The notes: generated by a model not told the origin, from the letters alone. Shown: positions 19,111 through 28,447, numbered from the stretch's first letter. The stretch: DNA of 64,000 nt from Pseudomonas iridis (GCF_017980685.1 NZ_JACXXO010000002.1:558001-622000); one strand, 5' to 3'. Numbers and translations: made by a program.

Positions 19111-20178
19111 ATGCTGGACTGGAAAAACCGCGCGGGCGCCGCGCCTGAACGTGCCGCCGAGCCCAAGTCGGCCGCCCGCAGCTATGTCGGCGGGCTTTTG
19201 TTCAGCCGTGCGTTGGCCACTCTGCTCGGTATTTATTTGTTAGTGACCATTGGCCTGGGCTGGTACTGGAGCCAGGAGCCGGCGTTATTTCCGGTGGCGC
19301 AAAATGCGCAAGTGGCCGCCGAGAAAGAAGGCAAGCAGATGGTGATCGGCTACACCACAGTCGAAACCTTGAAGTCCGTGGCCGGCACATTGCTCGACAA
19401 GCCGGGCGGTTACATTTCCAACGACCGTTTTCCCCCTGGCCTGTGGATGGACAACACGCCGAGCTGGGAATACGGCGTACTGGTGCAGGTCCGTGACCTG
19501 ACCCGCGCCTTGCGCAAAGACTTCGCCCGTTCGCAATCGCAGTCGGCCGAAGACTCCGATCTGGCCAAGGCCGAACCGCGTTTCAACTTCGACAACAAGA
19601 GCTGGATCCTGCCGGCGAGTGAGTCCGAGTATCAGGAAGGCATCAACTCCCTGAGCCGCTATCAGGCGCGCCTGTCTGACCCAACGCAGAAAAACGCGCT
19701 GTTTTACGCACGCGCTGACAACCTCAACAACTGGCTCGGCGATGTCGGCACGCGTCTGGGTTCGCTGTCGCAACGGCTGTCGGCCAGTGTCGGTCGGGTC
19801 AAACTCAACACTGCGCTGAAAACCGAAGTCCCGGCCGTCGGCGAAGTGCCGCAACTTGACGAAGAAGTCGTCGAAACCCCGTGGATGCAGATCGACAACG
19901 TGTTCTACGAAGCGCGCGGCCAGGCCTGGGCACTCTCGCACTTGCTGCGTGCCATTGAGGTCGACTTCGCCGATGTGCTGGCGAAGAAGAACGCCACCGT
20001 CAGCGTGCGTCAGATCATCCGTGAGCTGGAAGCGTCGCAAGAGCCAGTGTGGAGCCCGATGATTCTAAACGGCAGCGGCTTCGGCGTATTGGCCAACCAC
20101 TCGCTGGTCATGGCCAACTATATTTCCCGGGCCAACGCGGCAGTCATCGACTTGCGTCAACTGCTCAATCAGGGCTGA
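19111..20178 (+). CDS. DUF2333 family inner-membrane protein
   Basis: A 355-residue protein of unknown function. A charged N-terminus is followed by one membrane helix at about residues 33-52 (LATLLGIYLLVTIGLGWYW). The rest is predicted periplasmic, mostly helical, with the conserved family motif GGYISNDRFPPGLWMDN near residue 105. The length is typical for DUF2333. It lies four bases upstream of the NUDIX gene, so the two are probably co-transcribed. The same order occurs, as I recall, at PA4842-PA4841. Confidence 0.9.
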   Translation: MLDWKNRAGAAPERAAEPKSAARSYVGGLLFSRALATLLGIYLLVTIGLGWYWSQEPALFPVAQNAQVAAEKEGKQMVIGYTTVETLKSVAGTLLDKPGGYISNDRFPPGLWMDNTPSWEYGVLVQVRDLTRALRKDFARSQSQSAEDSDLAKAEPRFNFDNKSWILPASESEYQEGINSLSRYQARLSDPTQKNALFYARADNLNNWLGDVGTRLGSLSQRLSASVGRVKLNTALKTEVPAVGEVPQLDEEVVETPWMQIDNVFYEARGQAWALSHLLRAIEVDFADVLAKKNATVSVRQIIRELEASQEPVWSPMILNGSGFGVLANHSLVMANYISRANAAVIDLRQLLNQG

Positions 20179-20181
20179 TAC

Positions 20182-20739
20182 ATGAGTCAGAACGCCAAAG
20201 AGGCGGCCCATCGCGCCGCGTCGGATGCCGAACAGATTGCCTGGGTCGACGAGCAGGACAACCTGCTCGGCGCCCTGGTGCGTGCCGATTTGCGTGAACG
20301 CGGGCTGATCGGTCGCGGCACTTACATCATGTTGTTCAATTCCGCCGGTGAGCTTTGTGTGCACCGGCGAACCTTGAGCAAGGCGATCTACCCCGGTTAC
20401 TGGGACGTGGCGGCGGGCGGCATGGTGCAGGCCCACGAAACCTATGCCGAGTCGGCTGCCCGTGAGCTGGCGGAAGAATTGGGCGTCAGCGGTGTGGAAC
20501 TCACCGCTCACGATCATTTTTACTTCGAGGACACTGGCAATCGTCTGTGGTGTTCGGCGTTTTCCGCCGTGTGGGACGGCCCGCTGAAACTGCAGCCGGA
20601 AGAAGTCCTGGAAGCACGCTTTATTCCGGTCGAACAGGTCATGCAGGAAATCCGGCAAAAGCCTTATTGCCCGGACTCTCTGGCTGCTTTGAAGCGCTAT
20701 CTGAAGGCGCAGCAGAGCGACGTCGCAAAGAACACATAA
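20182..20739 (+). CDS. NUDIX hydrolase, YfcD-like
   Basis: A 185-residue hydrolase of the MutT/NUDIX family, expected to cleave a nucleoside-diphosphate-linked substrate with Mg2+. The full NUDIX box is present: G-x5-E-x7-REL-x-EE-x-G, running from GGMVQAHE to AEELGV at about residues 76-97. The N-terminal region (IAWVDEQDNLLGALVRADLR) resembles the YfcD subgroup, which is also related to isopentenyl-diphosphate isomerases. The specific substrate cannot be read from the sequence. It starts four bases after the DUF2333 stop. Confidence 0.9.
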   Translation: MSQNAKEAAHRAASDAEQIAWVDEQDNLLGALVRADLRERGLIGRGTYIMLFNSAGELCVHRRTLSKAIYPGYWDVAAGGMVQAHETYAESAARELAEELGVSGVELTAHDHFYFEDTGNRLWCSAFSAVWDGPLKLQPEEVLEARFIPVEQVMQEIRQKPYCPDSLAALKRYLKAQQSDVAKNT

Positions 20740-20839
20740 ATTGGCGCTGATTGGCACTTAGCAATTGGCTTTTTTGCCGTTACACTGCGCGACCTTTTCA
20801 AGCTGCACCGAATCGCTTGATGTTGGCCTGCTGAATTAT

Positions 20840-20925
20840 TGTAGGAGCTGCCGAAGGCTGCGATCTTTTGATCTTGCTTTGTAAAGATCAGGATCAAAAG
20901 ATCGCAGCCTTCGGCAGCTCCTACA
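20840..20925. repeat. Inverted pair of GTAGGAGCTGCCGAAGGCTGCGATC repeat
   Basis: Two almost perfect inverted copies of the same second-family repeat, with a short loop. It lies about 100 bases past the NUDIX gene and before the SUI1 gene, and would form a long hairpin in RNA. Confidence 0.85.
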
Positions 20926-21036
20926 GTTCAGTCCACATTCCGGTGCAGTAGCGCTGCCCCTGCCTGAGTGGGGCTTCGCGGTCGATAACCTTGCCCAAGG
21001 TTGCGATCAGTCTTTGTCCTCCCAAGAGGATTGCCG

Positions 21037-21408
21037 GTGGCCAAAAAAGCCGCATCCTTCGCCGCCCTTGGCGGTCTGGTATTTTCCACCGACGCAGGTC
21101 GTCATTGCCCGGAATGCAGTCAGCCGGTGGACGCCTGTATCTGCAAACAAACCGTGATCCCTGCCGGTGACGGCATTGCCCGCGTGCGTCGCGAGAGCAA
21201 GGGCCGGGGCGGCAAGACGGTGACCACCATCAGCGGCGTGCCACTGGCCGAAGACGCGCTCAAGGAGCTGGCGACAACGTTGAAGAAACGTTGCGGCACC
21301 GGCGGGGCGTTGAAGGACGGGATCATCGAAATCCAGGGCGATCATGTCGAGCTACTCTTGGCGGAACTGATCAAGCACGGTTTCAAAGCCAGGAAATCCG
21401 GCGGCTAG
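21037..21408 (+). CDS. yciH: SUI1/eIF1-like translation factor YciH
   Basis: A 123-residue protein homologous to eukaryotic initiation factor eIF1; bacterial YciH has been linked to discrimination at translation initiation. The N-terminal part has a CxxC-containing segment (CPECSQPVDACIC). The C-terminal SUI1 domain (about 50-120) carries GRGGKTVTTISG and KKRCGTGGALKDG, the conserved family blocks. I chose GTG 21037 because AAGAGGA lies six bases upstream and the protein starts VAKKAASF; the frame extends further upstream without support. speA follows after an unusual nested hairpin. Confidence 0.92.
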   Translation: MAKKAASFAALGGLVFSTDAGRHCPECSQPVDACICKQTVIPAGDGIARVRRESKGRGGKTVTTISGVPLAEDALKELATTLKKRCGTGGALKDGIIEIQGDHVELLLAELIKHGFKARKSGG

Positions 21409-21412
21409 CAGC

Positions 21413-21489
21413 CTCTGTGAAAGCCACCAGCGGCTTGATCCGGAGCTGAACAGGTTCAGCTCCGGCGTCGCTCCATGGTTTTCACAGAG
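21413..21489. repeat. Nested palindrome downstream of the SUI1 gene
   Basis: Outer arms 21413-21426 and 21476-21489 (CTCTGTGAAAGCCA against TGGTTTTCACAGAG, one mismatch) enclose a perfect 11-base stem with four-base loop (21440-21465, CCGGAGCTGAA arm). There is no T-run, so it is not a classical terminator. It may be a small mobile palindrome or a 3' RNA structure. Confidence 0.6.
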
Positions 21490-21626
21490 CCTGTTCATGA
21501 CCGGTTTCTAAACTCCACGCGGTCAGCGCGGTCTACCGCCGCGCTGACGAACCGTCATTTTCATACTTTAGACTGCGCCAGCCTGAGATCAGGCGACGCA
21601 CTATGACTTCTTTATAGGGGACTTCG

Positions 21627-23540
21627 ATGTCCGTACGACGCACACGCAAAGACGATGGCAGCCAATGGACAGTTGCGGACAGCCGCAGTGTTTACGGGAT
21701 TCGCCATTGGGGGGCCGGGTATTTCGCGATCAATGACGCCGGTCGCGTCGAAGTTCGTCCGAACGGCCCGAGCAGCTCGCCTATCGACCTGTTCGAGCAA
21801 GTTGACCAACTGCGCAAAAGCGGTTTGTCCTTGCCGTTGCTGGTTCGTTTTCCCGACATCCTGCAAGACCGTGTACGCCAGCTGACCGGCGCCTTCGATG
21901 CGAACATCGAGCGTCTGGAATACCAGAGCAAGTACACCGCGTTGTACCCGATCAAGGTTAACCAGCAAGAAGCGGTGATCGAGAACATCATCGCCACCAA
22001 GGACGTCTCCATTGGTCTGGAAGCCGGCTCCAAGCCGGAATTGCTGGCCGTGCTGGCGCTGGCGCCGAAGGGCGGCACCATCGTCTGCAACGGTTACAAG
22101 GACCGCGAGTTCATCCGCCTGGCGCTGATGGGCCAGAAGCTCGGCCACAACGTGTTCATCGTGATCGAGAAAGAGTCCGAAGTTGCGCTCGTGATCGAAG
22201 AAGCGGCCTCGCTCAAGGTCAAGCCGCAGGTCGGCTTGCGCGTGCGTCTGTCGTCGCTGGCTTCGTCGAAGTGGGCGGACACTGGCGGCGAGAAATCCAA
22301 ATTCGGTCTGTCGGCAGCGCAATTGCTGTCGGTGGTCGAGCGCTTCCGCGCGGCCGGCCTGGATCAGGGCATCCGCCTGCTGCACTTCCACATGGGCTCG
22401 CAGATTGCCAACCTGGCCGACTATCAGCACGGCTTCAAGGAAGCGATCCGTTACTACGGCGAGCTGCGCAATCTCGGTCTGCCGGTCGATCACATCGACG
22501 TCGGTGGCGGTCTGGGTGTCGACTACGACGGCACGCACTCGCGCAACGCCAGTTCGATCAACTACGACATGGACGATTACGCCGGTGTGGTGGTCGGCAT
22601 GCTCAAGGAATTCTGCGACGCGCAGAGCCTGCCGCATCCGCACATCTTCTCCGAAAGCGGCCGCTCGCTGACCGCGCACCACGCCATGCTGGTGGTGCAG
22701 GTGACTGACGTCGAGAAGCACAACGACGAGATCCCGAAGATCGAAAACAAGGAGTCGCTGCCGGAAACCGTGCAGTGGCTGGTTGACCTGCTCGGCCCGA
22801 CCGACATCGAAATGGTCACCGAAACCTACTGGCGCGCCACCCACTACATGAGCGACGTGGCCGCGCAATACGCCGATGGCAAGCTGACCCTGGCTGAAAA
22901 AGCCTTGGCCGAGCAGTGCTACTTCGCCGTGTGCCGCCGCCTGCATAACTCTCTGAAGGCCCGTCAGCGTTCGCACCGTCAGGTGCTCGACGAGCTCAAC
23001 GACAAGCTGGCCGACAAGTACATCTGCAACTTCTCGGTATTCCAGAGCCTGCCGGACACCTGGGCGATCGATCAGGTCCTGCCGATCATCCCGCTGCACC
23101 GTCTCGACGAAGAGCCGTTGCGCCGTGCGGTGTTGCAGGATCTGACCTGCGACTCCGACGGCAAGATCAACCAGTACGTCGACGAGCAGAGCATCGAGAC
23201 CAGCCTGCCTGTGCACGGCTTGAACGAAGGCGAGGACTATCTGTTGGGCGTGTTCCTGGTCGGCGCCTATCAGGAAATCCTCGGCGACATGCACAACCTG
23301 TTCGGTGACACCGACTCGGTGAACATCTATCAGAACGCCGATGGCAGCGTGTACCACGCCGGCATCGAGACCCACGACACCATCGAAGACATGCTGCGTT
23401 ATGTGCACTTGTCGCCGGAAGAACTGATGACCCACTACCGCGACAAGTGCGCCAGTGCCCGCATCAGTGCCAGCGAGCGCACGCAATTTCTCGATGCCTT
23501 GCGTCTGGGCCTGACCCGCTCCTCCTACCTGTCTTCCTGA
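21627..23540 (+). CDS. speA: Biosynthetic arginine decarboxylase
   Basis: A PLP enzyme that converts arginine to agmatine, the first step of putrescine and spermidine synthesis. The 637-residue protein is the typical length. It begins [21 protein letters not shown], has the PLP lysine in LYPIKVNQQ (Lys110), the glycine-rich phosphate-binding segment [14 protein letters not shown], and the Cys-containing active-site motif [16 protein letters not shown] precedes the ATG. It closes the conserved block, after which the accessory type VI module begins. No regulatory element was recognised upstream other than the nested palindrome. Confidence 0.97.
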   Translation: MSVRRTRKDDGSQWTVADSRSVYGIRHWGAGYFAINDAGRVEVRPNGPSSSPIDLFEQVDQLRKSGLSLPLLVRFPDILQDRVRQLTGAFDANIERLEYQSKYTALYPIKVNQQEAVIENIIATKDVSIGLEAGSKPELLAVLALAPKGGTIVCNGYKDREFIRLALMGQKLGHNVFIVIEKESEVALVIEEAASLKVKPQVGLRVRLSSLASSKWADTGGEKSKFGLSAAQLLSVVERFRAAGLDQGIRLLHFHMGSQIANLADYQHGFKEAIRYYGELRNLGLPVDHIDVGGGLGVDYDGTHSRNASSINYDMDDYAGVVVGMLKEFCDAQSLPHPHIFSESGRSLTAHHAMLVVQVTDVEKHNDEIPKIENKESLPETVQWLVDLLGPTDIEMVTETYWRATHYMSDVAAQYADGKLTLAEKALAEQCYFAVCRRLHNSLKARQRSHRQVLDELNDKLADKYICNFSVFQSLPDTWAIDQVLPIIPLHRLDEEPLRRAVLQDLTCDSDGKINQYVDEQSIETSLPVHGLNEGEDYLLGVFLVGAYQEILGDMHNLFGDTDSVNIYQNADGSVYHAGIETHDTIEDMLRYVHLSPEELMTHYRDKCASARISASERTQFLDALRLGLTRSSYLSS

Positions 23541-23598
23541 GACCAGGTTGCTGTCTCGCCGGGTTGTCTGAAATTTTCCCCATTGCTGTGGAAATTTC

Positions 23599-23650
23599 GG
23601 ATAGCCCGGTGGGATATATCCCAAAATCTTCGCGATATGTTTGGCTATCC
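23599..23650. promoter_or_regulatory. Nested inverted repeats upstream of the VgrG gene
   Basis: GGATAGCC (23599-23606) and GGCTATCC (23643-23650) are perfect inverted copies, and a perfect 14-base palindrome TGGGATATATCCCA (23610-23623) lies between them. They are about 125-175 bases before the VgrG start. A protein-binding operator or a phage-type site is possible. No promoter was pinned down. Confidence 0.35.
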
Positions 23651-23773
23651 CGGTCAGCAAAGTCATCCGGTCTGCTTTTCGCGTAGGTCATTTCCTAAGT
23701 TGTACTTCAGCTCTCTACTCGGCCATGGCTCTCGGCGAGAATCCCCGACCGCCCCTCCTGTAGAGATCTGCCT

Positions 23774-25117
23774 ATGTTCGATCCAGTCAACGAGTCGTCG
23801 TTTCGTCTCGATGTAGCGGGCCTGTCCGACCCTTTCGAAGTCCTGGCCTTTACCGGTAGCGAAGCCCTCAACGAACCTTTTGCGTTCGAAATCGATGTGT
23901 TGATCGACGATCCGCAACTGGACCTCGCCGGCCTGCTTTATCGTTCGGCGTTCCTCTGTTTCGGACCGTCGGGGGAGGGCGTGCACGGGCAGTTGCAGAG
24001 CCTTGCCCAGCATGAGCACGGACACGGTTCGCGGTTGAGCCGGATCCGTCTGGGACCGAAACTCGCTTGCCTTGATCTGCGCATCAGCCAGCGGATCTTC
24101 AGCGGTCGCTCGGTGCCACAGATCATCGAGCAGGTGCTCAGGGAGCACGGGATCGTCGGTGCCCAGCGACGCTTCGAATTGCGTGGCGACTACCCGGCCC
24201 GCACGTTCTGCACGCAATACCGCGAATCGGATCTGCAACTGCTGCAACGCTTGTGCACACAGGCGGGTATTCACTATTTCTTCGAACATACGCACGGCAG
24301 GCATTGCCTGGTGTTCGGCGATGATCCGGCGCATTTTCCGCTGACCGGCGCCGCGGTCTATCAGGGTGAACAAGACGGCAAAAGTACCTGTCCTGCGGTG
24401 CACCATTGGCAGTTGCATGAAGCGATGCAGGCTGGCTCGCAAGGTTTGCGGCAGGCAACAAATGCCGAAGGACGCAGTAATCTCGCGGCGTTGCGCAGCG
24501 GGCATTGGCTGCGCCTGGTCGGGCATCCTTTCCCCGAATGCAATCGGCAATGGTTGTTGACCCGAATCGAACACAGCGCTGATCTTTCCCTTGATTTGCC
24601 GTATGCCAACCGGTTGTTTGCCGCCGCGCAGTTACCCTCATCGGCGCCGTCGCGCTTGCGCATGCACAGCCTGCAACGGGCCTGGGTGGTGACCGTAGAC
24701 GAACCGCAACCCGACCGTTTCAGGCCGGTGGCGGTGCAGTTCGACTGGCTCTACCAGGGCGAAGGTGCGGCGCCGAGTCATTGTTGGCTGCCGCTCGCGC
24801 CGGCCTTGGCCGAAGCACCTTTGCAGGCGTTGGGCGATGGTGTTGAAGTGGTGGTGAGCTTCTTTGAGGGTGACCCGGATCAGCCAATGATCAGCGGCGT
24901 TTTACAGTCGTCAGTCGCTGCTGCGCAAAACAGCGATGCGCCAACGCCGCCGCTGCCGGAAAGCCTGGCGAGTGAAGGCTTGCAGCAAATGCTGACGTCA
25001 GGCGAGCCATTGCTGTTGTTATGCCTGATCCCTGGGGGCGGCAGTTTCAACCATTGCACAGAGGCGGTTTGCAGTTGCCGGCTGGTCACCACGCTTGAAC
25101 AGAGCAGCGCAAAATGA
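23774..25117 (+). CDS. vgrG: Short type VI secretion spike protein VgrG
   Basis: VgrG trimers sit at the tip of the type VI secretion tube and carry effectors. This protein has the gp27-like part (about 1-290; FEVLAFTGSEALNEPFAFEID and FCTQYRESDLQLLQRLC) and the gp5-like OB domain (about 300-380; DGVEVVVSFFEGDPDQPMISG). At 447 residues it stops shortly after the OB fold, whereas VgrGs usually run past 600 with a beta-helical needle. The end is cysteine-rich (LCLIPGGG...CTEAVCSC). It overlaps the next gene by four bases (ATGA). No Hcp, sheath or ATPase gene is nearby, so it is an orphan cargo module that would use an apparatus encoded elsewhere. RetS in the same window belongs to the pathway that controls such systems. 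Confidence 0.88.
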   Translation: MFDPVNESSFRLDVAGLSDPFEVLAFTGSEALNEPFAFEIDVLIDDPQLDLAGLLYRSAFLCFGPSGEGVHGQLQSLAQHEHGHGSRLSRIRLGPKLACLDLRISQRIFSGRSVPQIIEQVLREHGIVGAQRRFELRGDYPARTFCTQYRESDLQLLQRLCTQAGIHYFFEHTHGRHCLVFGDDPAHFPLTGAAVYQGEQDGKSTCPAVHHWQLHEAMQAGSQGLRQATNAEGRSNLAALRSGHWLRLVGHPFPECNRQWLLTRIEHSADLSLDLPYANRLFAAAQLPSSAPSRLRMHSLQRAWVVTVDEPQPDRFRPVAVQFDWLYQGEGAAPSHCWLPLAPALAEAPLQALGDGVEVVVSFFEGDPDQPMISGVLQSSVAAAQNSDAPTPPLPESLASEGLQQMLTSGEPLLLLCLIPGGGSFNHCTEAVCSCRLVTTLEQSSAK

Positions 25118-25908
25118 GCGGCGTGGCGCTTGAGCCGATAGCGCAGTGGCTGTTGCTCGACGGCGCGGACGCAACGCGGGCCTTGACGACGCTGCGCCAG
25201 GGGTTCGCCGGGTTGCCGAGTTTCAAGCTGTTCGACGGCACCGAGTTTGAGCCGGTCAGTGAACACGGTCCCGTGCTTGTCGATATGCGCGACAGCCCGG
25301 CGCTGGCGTCGTTGTGTCACACCGATCCGGACACCTGGCGCGGGCTGTTGATGGACAGTGAAGCATCACCTCGGGAACTGCTGAGCCACTTGCAACGCAT
25401 GCTCACGGTTTCATTCGGGATGAGTCATCGGGCCCTGCTCAGCTATTACAACCGCCAGACCGCGAGCTATTTTTTCGACGCCTGCGACGCCGCGGAACTG
25501 AGTCGCTGGCTCGGGCCCATCCGCCTGTTGCACTGGTTCGGTGGCACTTGGGCCGATCGCGCCATCGGCAGTCAGGGCTGGCAGCAGTTGCGCAATCCGG
25601 GGCTGGCCGTGGAGCCGTTGAGCATCGAAGAAAGCCTTACCCGCCGACAGTGCGAACGCCTGCAAACCTGCCTGCTGGAGCAACACATCTGGCGCTGGTG
25701 CCAATCGTTGGGAACCGATTACGCGGCGATGGCCTCCCATGTTCAACAAGGCCTGGCGTTGGGCTTCAGCGACCGCACCGTGCTCGAAGGCTGGTTGTGG
25801 CTACGCTTGCAGCATCCGCGTGCAGTGCTGGTGCCGCCGCCGCAGGATTTGACCCAGCAAGAGCGGCTCGACCATGTGCGGCGCCAATGGCGCAGCGATC
25901 AAATTTGA
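25114..25908 (+). CDS. DUF4123 adaptor protein for a type VI effector
   Basis: A 264-residue DUF4123-type protein. This family loads a dedicated effector onto its VgrG before secretion. The N-terminal half carries the family pattern (EPIAQWLLLDGA..., DMRDSPALASLC), and residues 90-150 include SYYNRQTASYFFDACDAAELSRWLGP, the most conserved part. A helical C-terminal region follows. The start overlaps the VgrG stop, so they are translationally coupled. The next gene starts 17 bases downstream, making its product the candidate cargo or an associated protein. Confidence 0.85.
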   Translation: MSGVALEPIAQWLLLDGADATRALTTLRQGFAGLPSFKLFDGTEFEPVSEHGPVLVDMRDSPALASLCHTDPDTWRGLLMDSEASPRELLSHLQRMLTVSFGMSHRALLSYYNRQTASYFFDACDAAELSRWLGPIRLLHWFGGTWADRAIGSQGWQQLRNPGLAVEPLSIEESLTRRQCERLQTCLLEQHIWRWCQSLGTDYAAMASHVQQGLALGFSDRTVLEGWLWLRLQHPRAVLVPPPQDLTQQERLDHVRRQWRSDQI

Positions 25909-25925
25909 CCTGAGGTTCGGCGCGT

Positions 25926-26801
25926 ATGGCAGGTTTTTTCCGGCAAGGATTCGGTGCAATGTTCGGCGGTTTTTTGCTGTTGGTGTTGAGTGCCTGTTCG
26001 CCGGTCAAGCTGCTCAATGCGCTGACTCCGGACAGCACGTTCGACAAAACCGCCGGTATTGCTTATGGCGACGATCCACGGCAAAAACTTGATGTGTACG
26101 TGCCGCGCCACGCTTTGCCCGATGCGCCGGTCGTGGTGTTTTTCTACGGCGGCAGTTGGAACAGCGGTGCACGCGAGGACTACAACTTTGTTGGCGAGGC
26201 GTTGGCGTCGCGGGGCATTGTCGCGGTTGTGGCGGATTATCGGCTGTATCCGCAGGTGCGTTATCCACTGTTTCTGCAGGACGGTGCGCGGGCGGTGGCA
26301 TGGACCAAGGCGCACATCCGCGAGTTTTCCGGCAATCCACAGCGTTTGTACCTGATGGGGCACAGCTCGGGTGGCTACAACGCGGCGATGCTGGCACTGG
26401 ACGGCGATCTGCTCGCTGCGGCGGGCATGTCCCCCAAGGACCTGCGCGGCTGGATCGGTCTGGCCGGGCCGTACGACTTTCTGCCGATCGAGAACCCCGC
26501 TGTGCGTCCGGTGTTTTTCTGGCCGGACTCGCCGCCGCAGTCGCAGCCGATCAATCATGTCAGTCGCGATGCGCCGCCCGCGCTGCTGATCGCGGCGAGC
26601 GAGGATGATCTGGTCAACCCGACGCGCAACACCGGCGGCCTGGCGCACAAACTGCGCGTGGCCGGGGTGCCGGTGCAGGATTTCTACTATTCGCGGCCCA
26701 ATCACATAACGCTGGTGGCGACGCTGTCGCGACCGTTACGTGGACTGGCGCCGGTGCTCGATCAGGTGGTCGGCTTCATCAAGCACACGCCGACTCAGTG
26801 A
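25926..26801 (+). CDS. Lipoprotein alpha/beta hydrolase (esterase), possible T6SS-linked
   Basis: A 291-residue serine hydrolase. The N-terminus has a lipoprotein signal with lipobox LSAC (Cys near residue 25), so it is expected to be lipid-anchored in the envelope. The catalytic set is visible: oxyanion motif FYGGSWNSG, nucleophile Ser in GHSSGG (about residue 145), Asp in ASEDDLVNP and His in RPNHITL, as in the carboxylesterase/BD-FAE families. It follows the DUF4123 gene by 17 bases. That position suggests a type VI cargo, but cargo proteins usually lack export signals. It could instead be an envelope-protective or housekeeping esterase. Its last seven bases overlap the convergent MATE gene. 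Confidence 0.85.
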   Translation: MAGFFRQGFGAMFGGFLLLVLSACSPVKLLNALTPDSTFDKTAGIAYGDDPRQKLDVYVPRHALPDAPVVVFFYGGSWNSGAREDYNFVGEALASRGIVAVVADYRLYPQVRYPLFLQDGARAVAWTKAHIREFSGNPQRLYLMGHSSGGYNAAMLALDGDLLAAAGMSPKDLRGWIGLAGPYDFLPIENPAVRPVFFWPDSPPQSQPINHVSRDAPPALLIAASEDDLVNPTRNTGGLAHKLRVAGVPVQDFYYSRPNHITLVATLSRPLRGLAPVLDQVVGFIKHTPTQ

Positions 26802-28144
26802 GCGGCGCCGGTGAACCAGCCGTCGTTGCGCTTCAGCCACCAGGCTTGCGCACCGAGGGTCAGGCTGCGCAGCACCATGAACAGCAGGAACGTTATCCAC
26901 AGGCCATGGTTGCCCAGACCTTGCAGCGCCCAGGCGAACGGCATGAGCAAAATCACCGTCACGAGCATGCCGTTGCGCATTTCCCGGGCCCGGGTGGCGC
27001 CGATAAACAGACCGTCGAGCAGGTAGCTCCACACCGCAACCAATGGCAGCACGGCGAGGTAGGGGAGGTAGACGAACGCGGTGTCGCGCACGTTCTGGAT
27101 GTCGGTTTGCATCTCGATGAACAGGTGCCCGGCCAGGAGAAACAGCAGGGCAAAGCCGAGACTGGCGATCAGTGACCAGCCACCGGCAACCACCAGTGAA
27201 CGGCGCAAGGCCAAGCGATCACGGGCACCGATGGCGTGTCCGCACAGCGCTTCAACCGCGTGAGCCAGACCATCCAGGGCATGGGCGGTCAGCAACAAGC
27301 CATTGAGCAACAGCGCGTTGGCGGCGACCGTCGCATCACCGAGCCGCGCACCTTGCACCGTGATCAGGAAAAACACCGATTGCAGCGCCAGGCTGCGGAT
27401 GAAGATATCGCGATTGACCGCCAGCAGCGGTCGCCAGCTCTGCCACACCTTCAGCGCGGCCCAGGCGATATGCCCGGGATAGGCGCGCAACGCTTTGCGG
27501 GTCAGCAGCAAGCCGAGCAGGGCGCCGCTCCATTCGGCGATGACCGATGCCCGAGCGGAGCCGACCACGCCCCAGTCCAGGCCGATGACGAACCAAAGAT
27601 TGAGGACGATGTTGATCAGGTTGGTCGTCAGCAGAATCGCCAGCGGCGCCCGCGCGTTCTGGGTGCCGAGGAACCAGCCGACCAGCGCATAACTGGCCAG
27701 CGCGGCAGGCAGGCCGAACAGTCGGGTGTGGAAGAAGTCGCGAGTGAGCTGATCAAGCTCCGCTGACGGTTGCATGAAGTGCAACGCCACGCCGCTCAGC
27801 GGAACGCCCAAAGTGCCGAGTACCAGCGCCAGTCCCATTGCCAGCAGCAAGCCTTGCAACAGAATCTGCCGCAGCGCCGCGCCGTCACTGCGCCCGGCCG
27901 CTTGTGCGGCGAACCCGGTGGTGCCCATGCGCAGGAAGCCCATGGCCCAGGCGAGAAAGGTATACAGGCTGGAGCCGACAGCCACCGCGCCCAGTTGATG
28001 GGCGTGGGGCAAGTGGCCGATGACAGTGCTGTCGACCAGCGCTACCAGCGGCACGGAAATATTGGAAAGGATCATGGGCGCCGCGAGCACCCAGACCTTG
28101 CGGTGAGTCGGGCGGTCGCGCCAGTCGGCAATCAGGTTGGACAT
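26795..28144 (-). CDS. MATE family multidrug/Na+ efflux transporter
   Basis: A 449-residue inner-membrane exporter with about twelve hydrophobic helices and the DinF-like arrangement of the MATE family (VWVLAAPMILSNISVPLVALVDSTVIG near the N-terminus). It is expected to expel cationic compounds in exchange for Na+ or H+. The ATG at 28144 has AAGGAG just upstream; a longer frame reads into the repeat region and is rejected. Transcription runs toward the type VI module, with a seven-base convergent overlap. The substrate is unknown. Confidence 0.92.
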   Translation of the reverse strand: MSNLIADWRDRPTHRKVWVLAAPMILSNISVPLVALVDSTVIGHLPHAHQLGAVAVGSSLYTFLAWAMGFLRMGTTGFAAQAAGRSDGAALRQILLQGLLLAMGLALVLGTLGVPLSGVALHFMQPSAELDQLTRDFFHTRLFGLPAALASYALVGWFLGTQNARAPLAILLTTNLINIVLNLWFVIGLDWGVVGSARASVIAEWSGALLGLLLTRKALRAYPGHIAWAALKVWQSWRPLLAVNRDIFIRSLALQSVFFLITVQGARLGDATVAANALLLNGLLLTAHALDGLAHAVEALCGHAIGARDRLALRRSLVVAGGWSLIASLGFALLFLLAGHLFIEMQTDIQNVRDTAFVYLPYLAVLPLVAVWSYLLDGLFIGATRAREMRNGMLVTVILLMPFAWALQGLGNHGLWITFLLFMVLRSLTLGAQAWWLKRNDGWFTGAAH

Positions 28145-28185
28145 GCGGGCTCCTTGGGGGAGCGGGGATTGTAGCGCTAGAAGCA

Positions 28186-28436
28186 CCCTCACCCCAGCCC
28201 TCTCCCGGAGGGAGAGGGGGCAGATCTCCGTCGTTTACAAAATCTGATTTCGACTCGGTATTTCATGTCGGCGTATAGCCGCAGAACACCACGGTCAGTC
28301 CATCTCCCTCCCGGAGAGGGAACCGATCTCCATTGCTTTCAAAACCTGAATTCGACTCGGTATTTCACGTCGGCGTATAGCCACAGAACACCGCGGTCAG
28401 TCCCCTCTCCCTCCGGGAGAGGGTTAGGGTGAGGGG
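28186..28436. repeat. Long composite repeat with CCCTCACCC...CTCTCCC ends, internally duplicated
   Basis: Inverted terminal segments (CCCTCACCCCAGCCCTCTCC left, GGTTAGGGTGAGGGG right) flank two direct copies of a roughly 100-base unit containing CGACTCGGTATTTCA (at 28251 and 28353) and GTCGGCGTATAGCC. Related elements lie at 38899-39075 and 40247-40396. It fills the gap between the MATE gene and a small membrane-protein gene. Confidence 0.8.
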
Positions 28437-28447
28437 CTTCCAGAGGT

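Noticed and set aside
21612..23666. 684-codon open frame antisense to speA
   Set aside because: It mirrors the codon structure of speA, has a shadow-type composition (many His, Gln and Val runs) and no ribosome-binding site. The plus-strand product is a clear arginine decarboxylase.
23774..26801. A complete type VI secretion cluster or prophage
   Set aside because: No Hcp, sheath, baseplate, TssM/J/L, ClpV, integrase or capsid gene is present. Only the spike, adaptor and hydrolase are seen.
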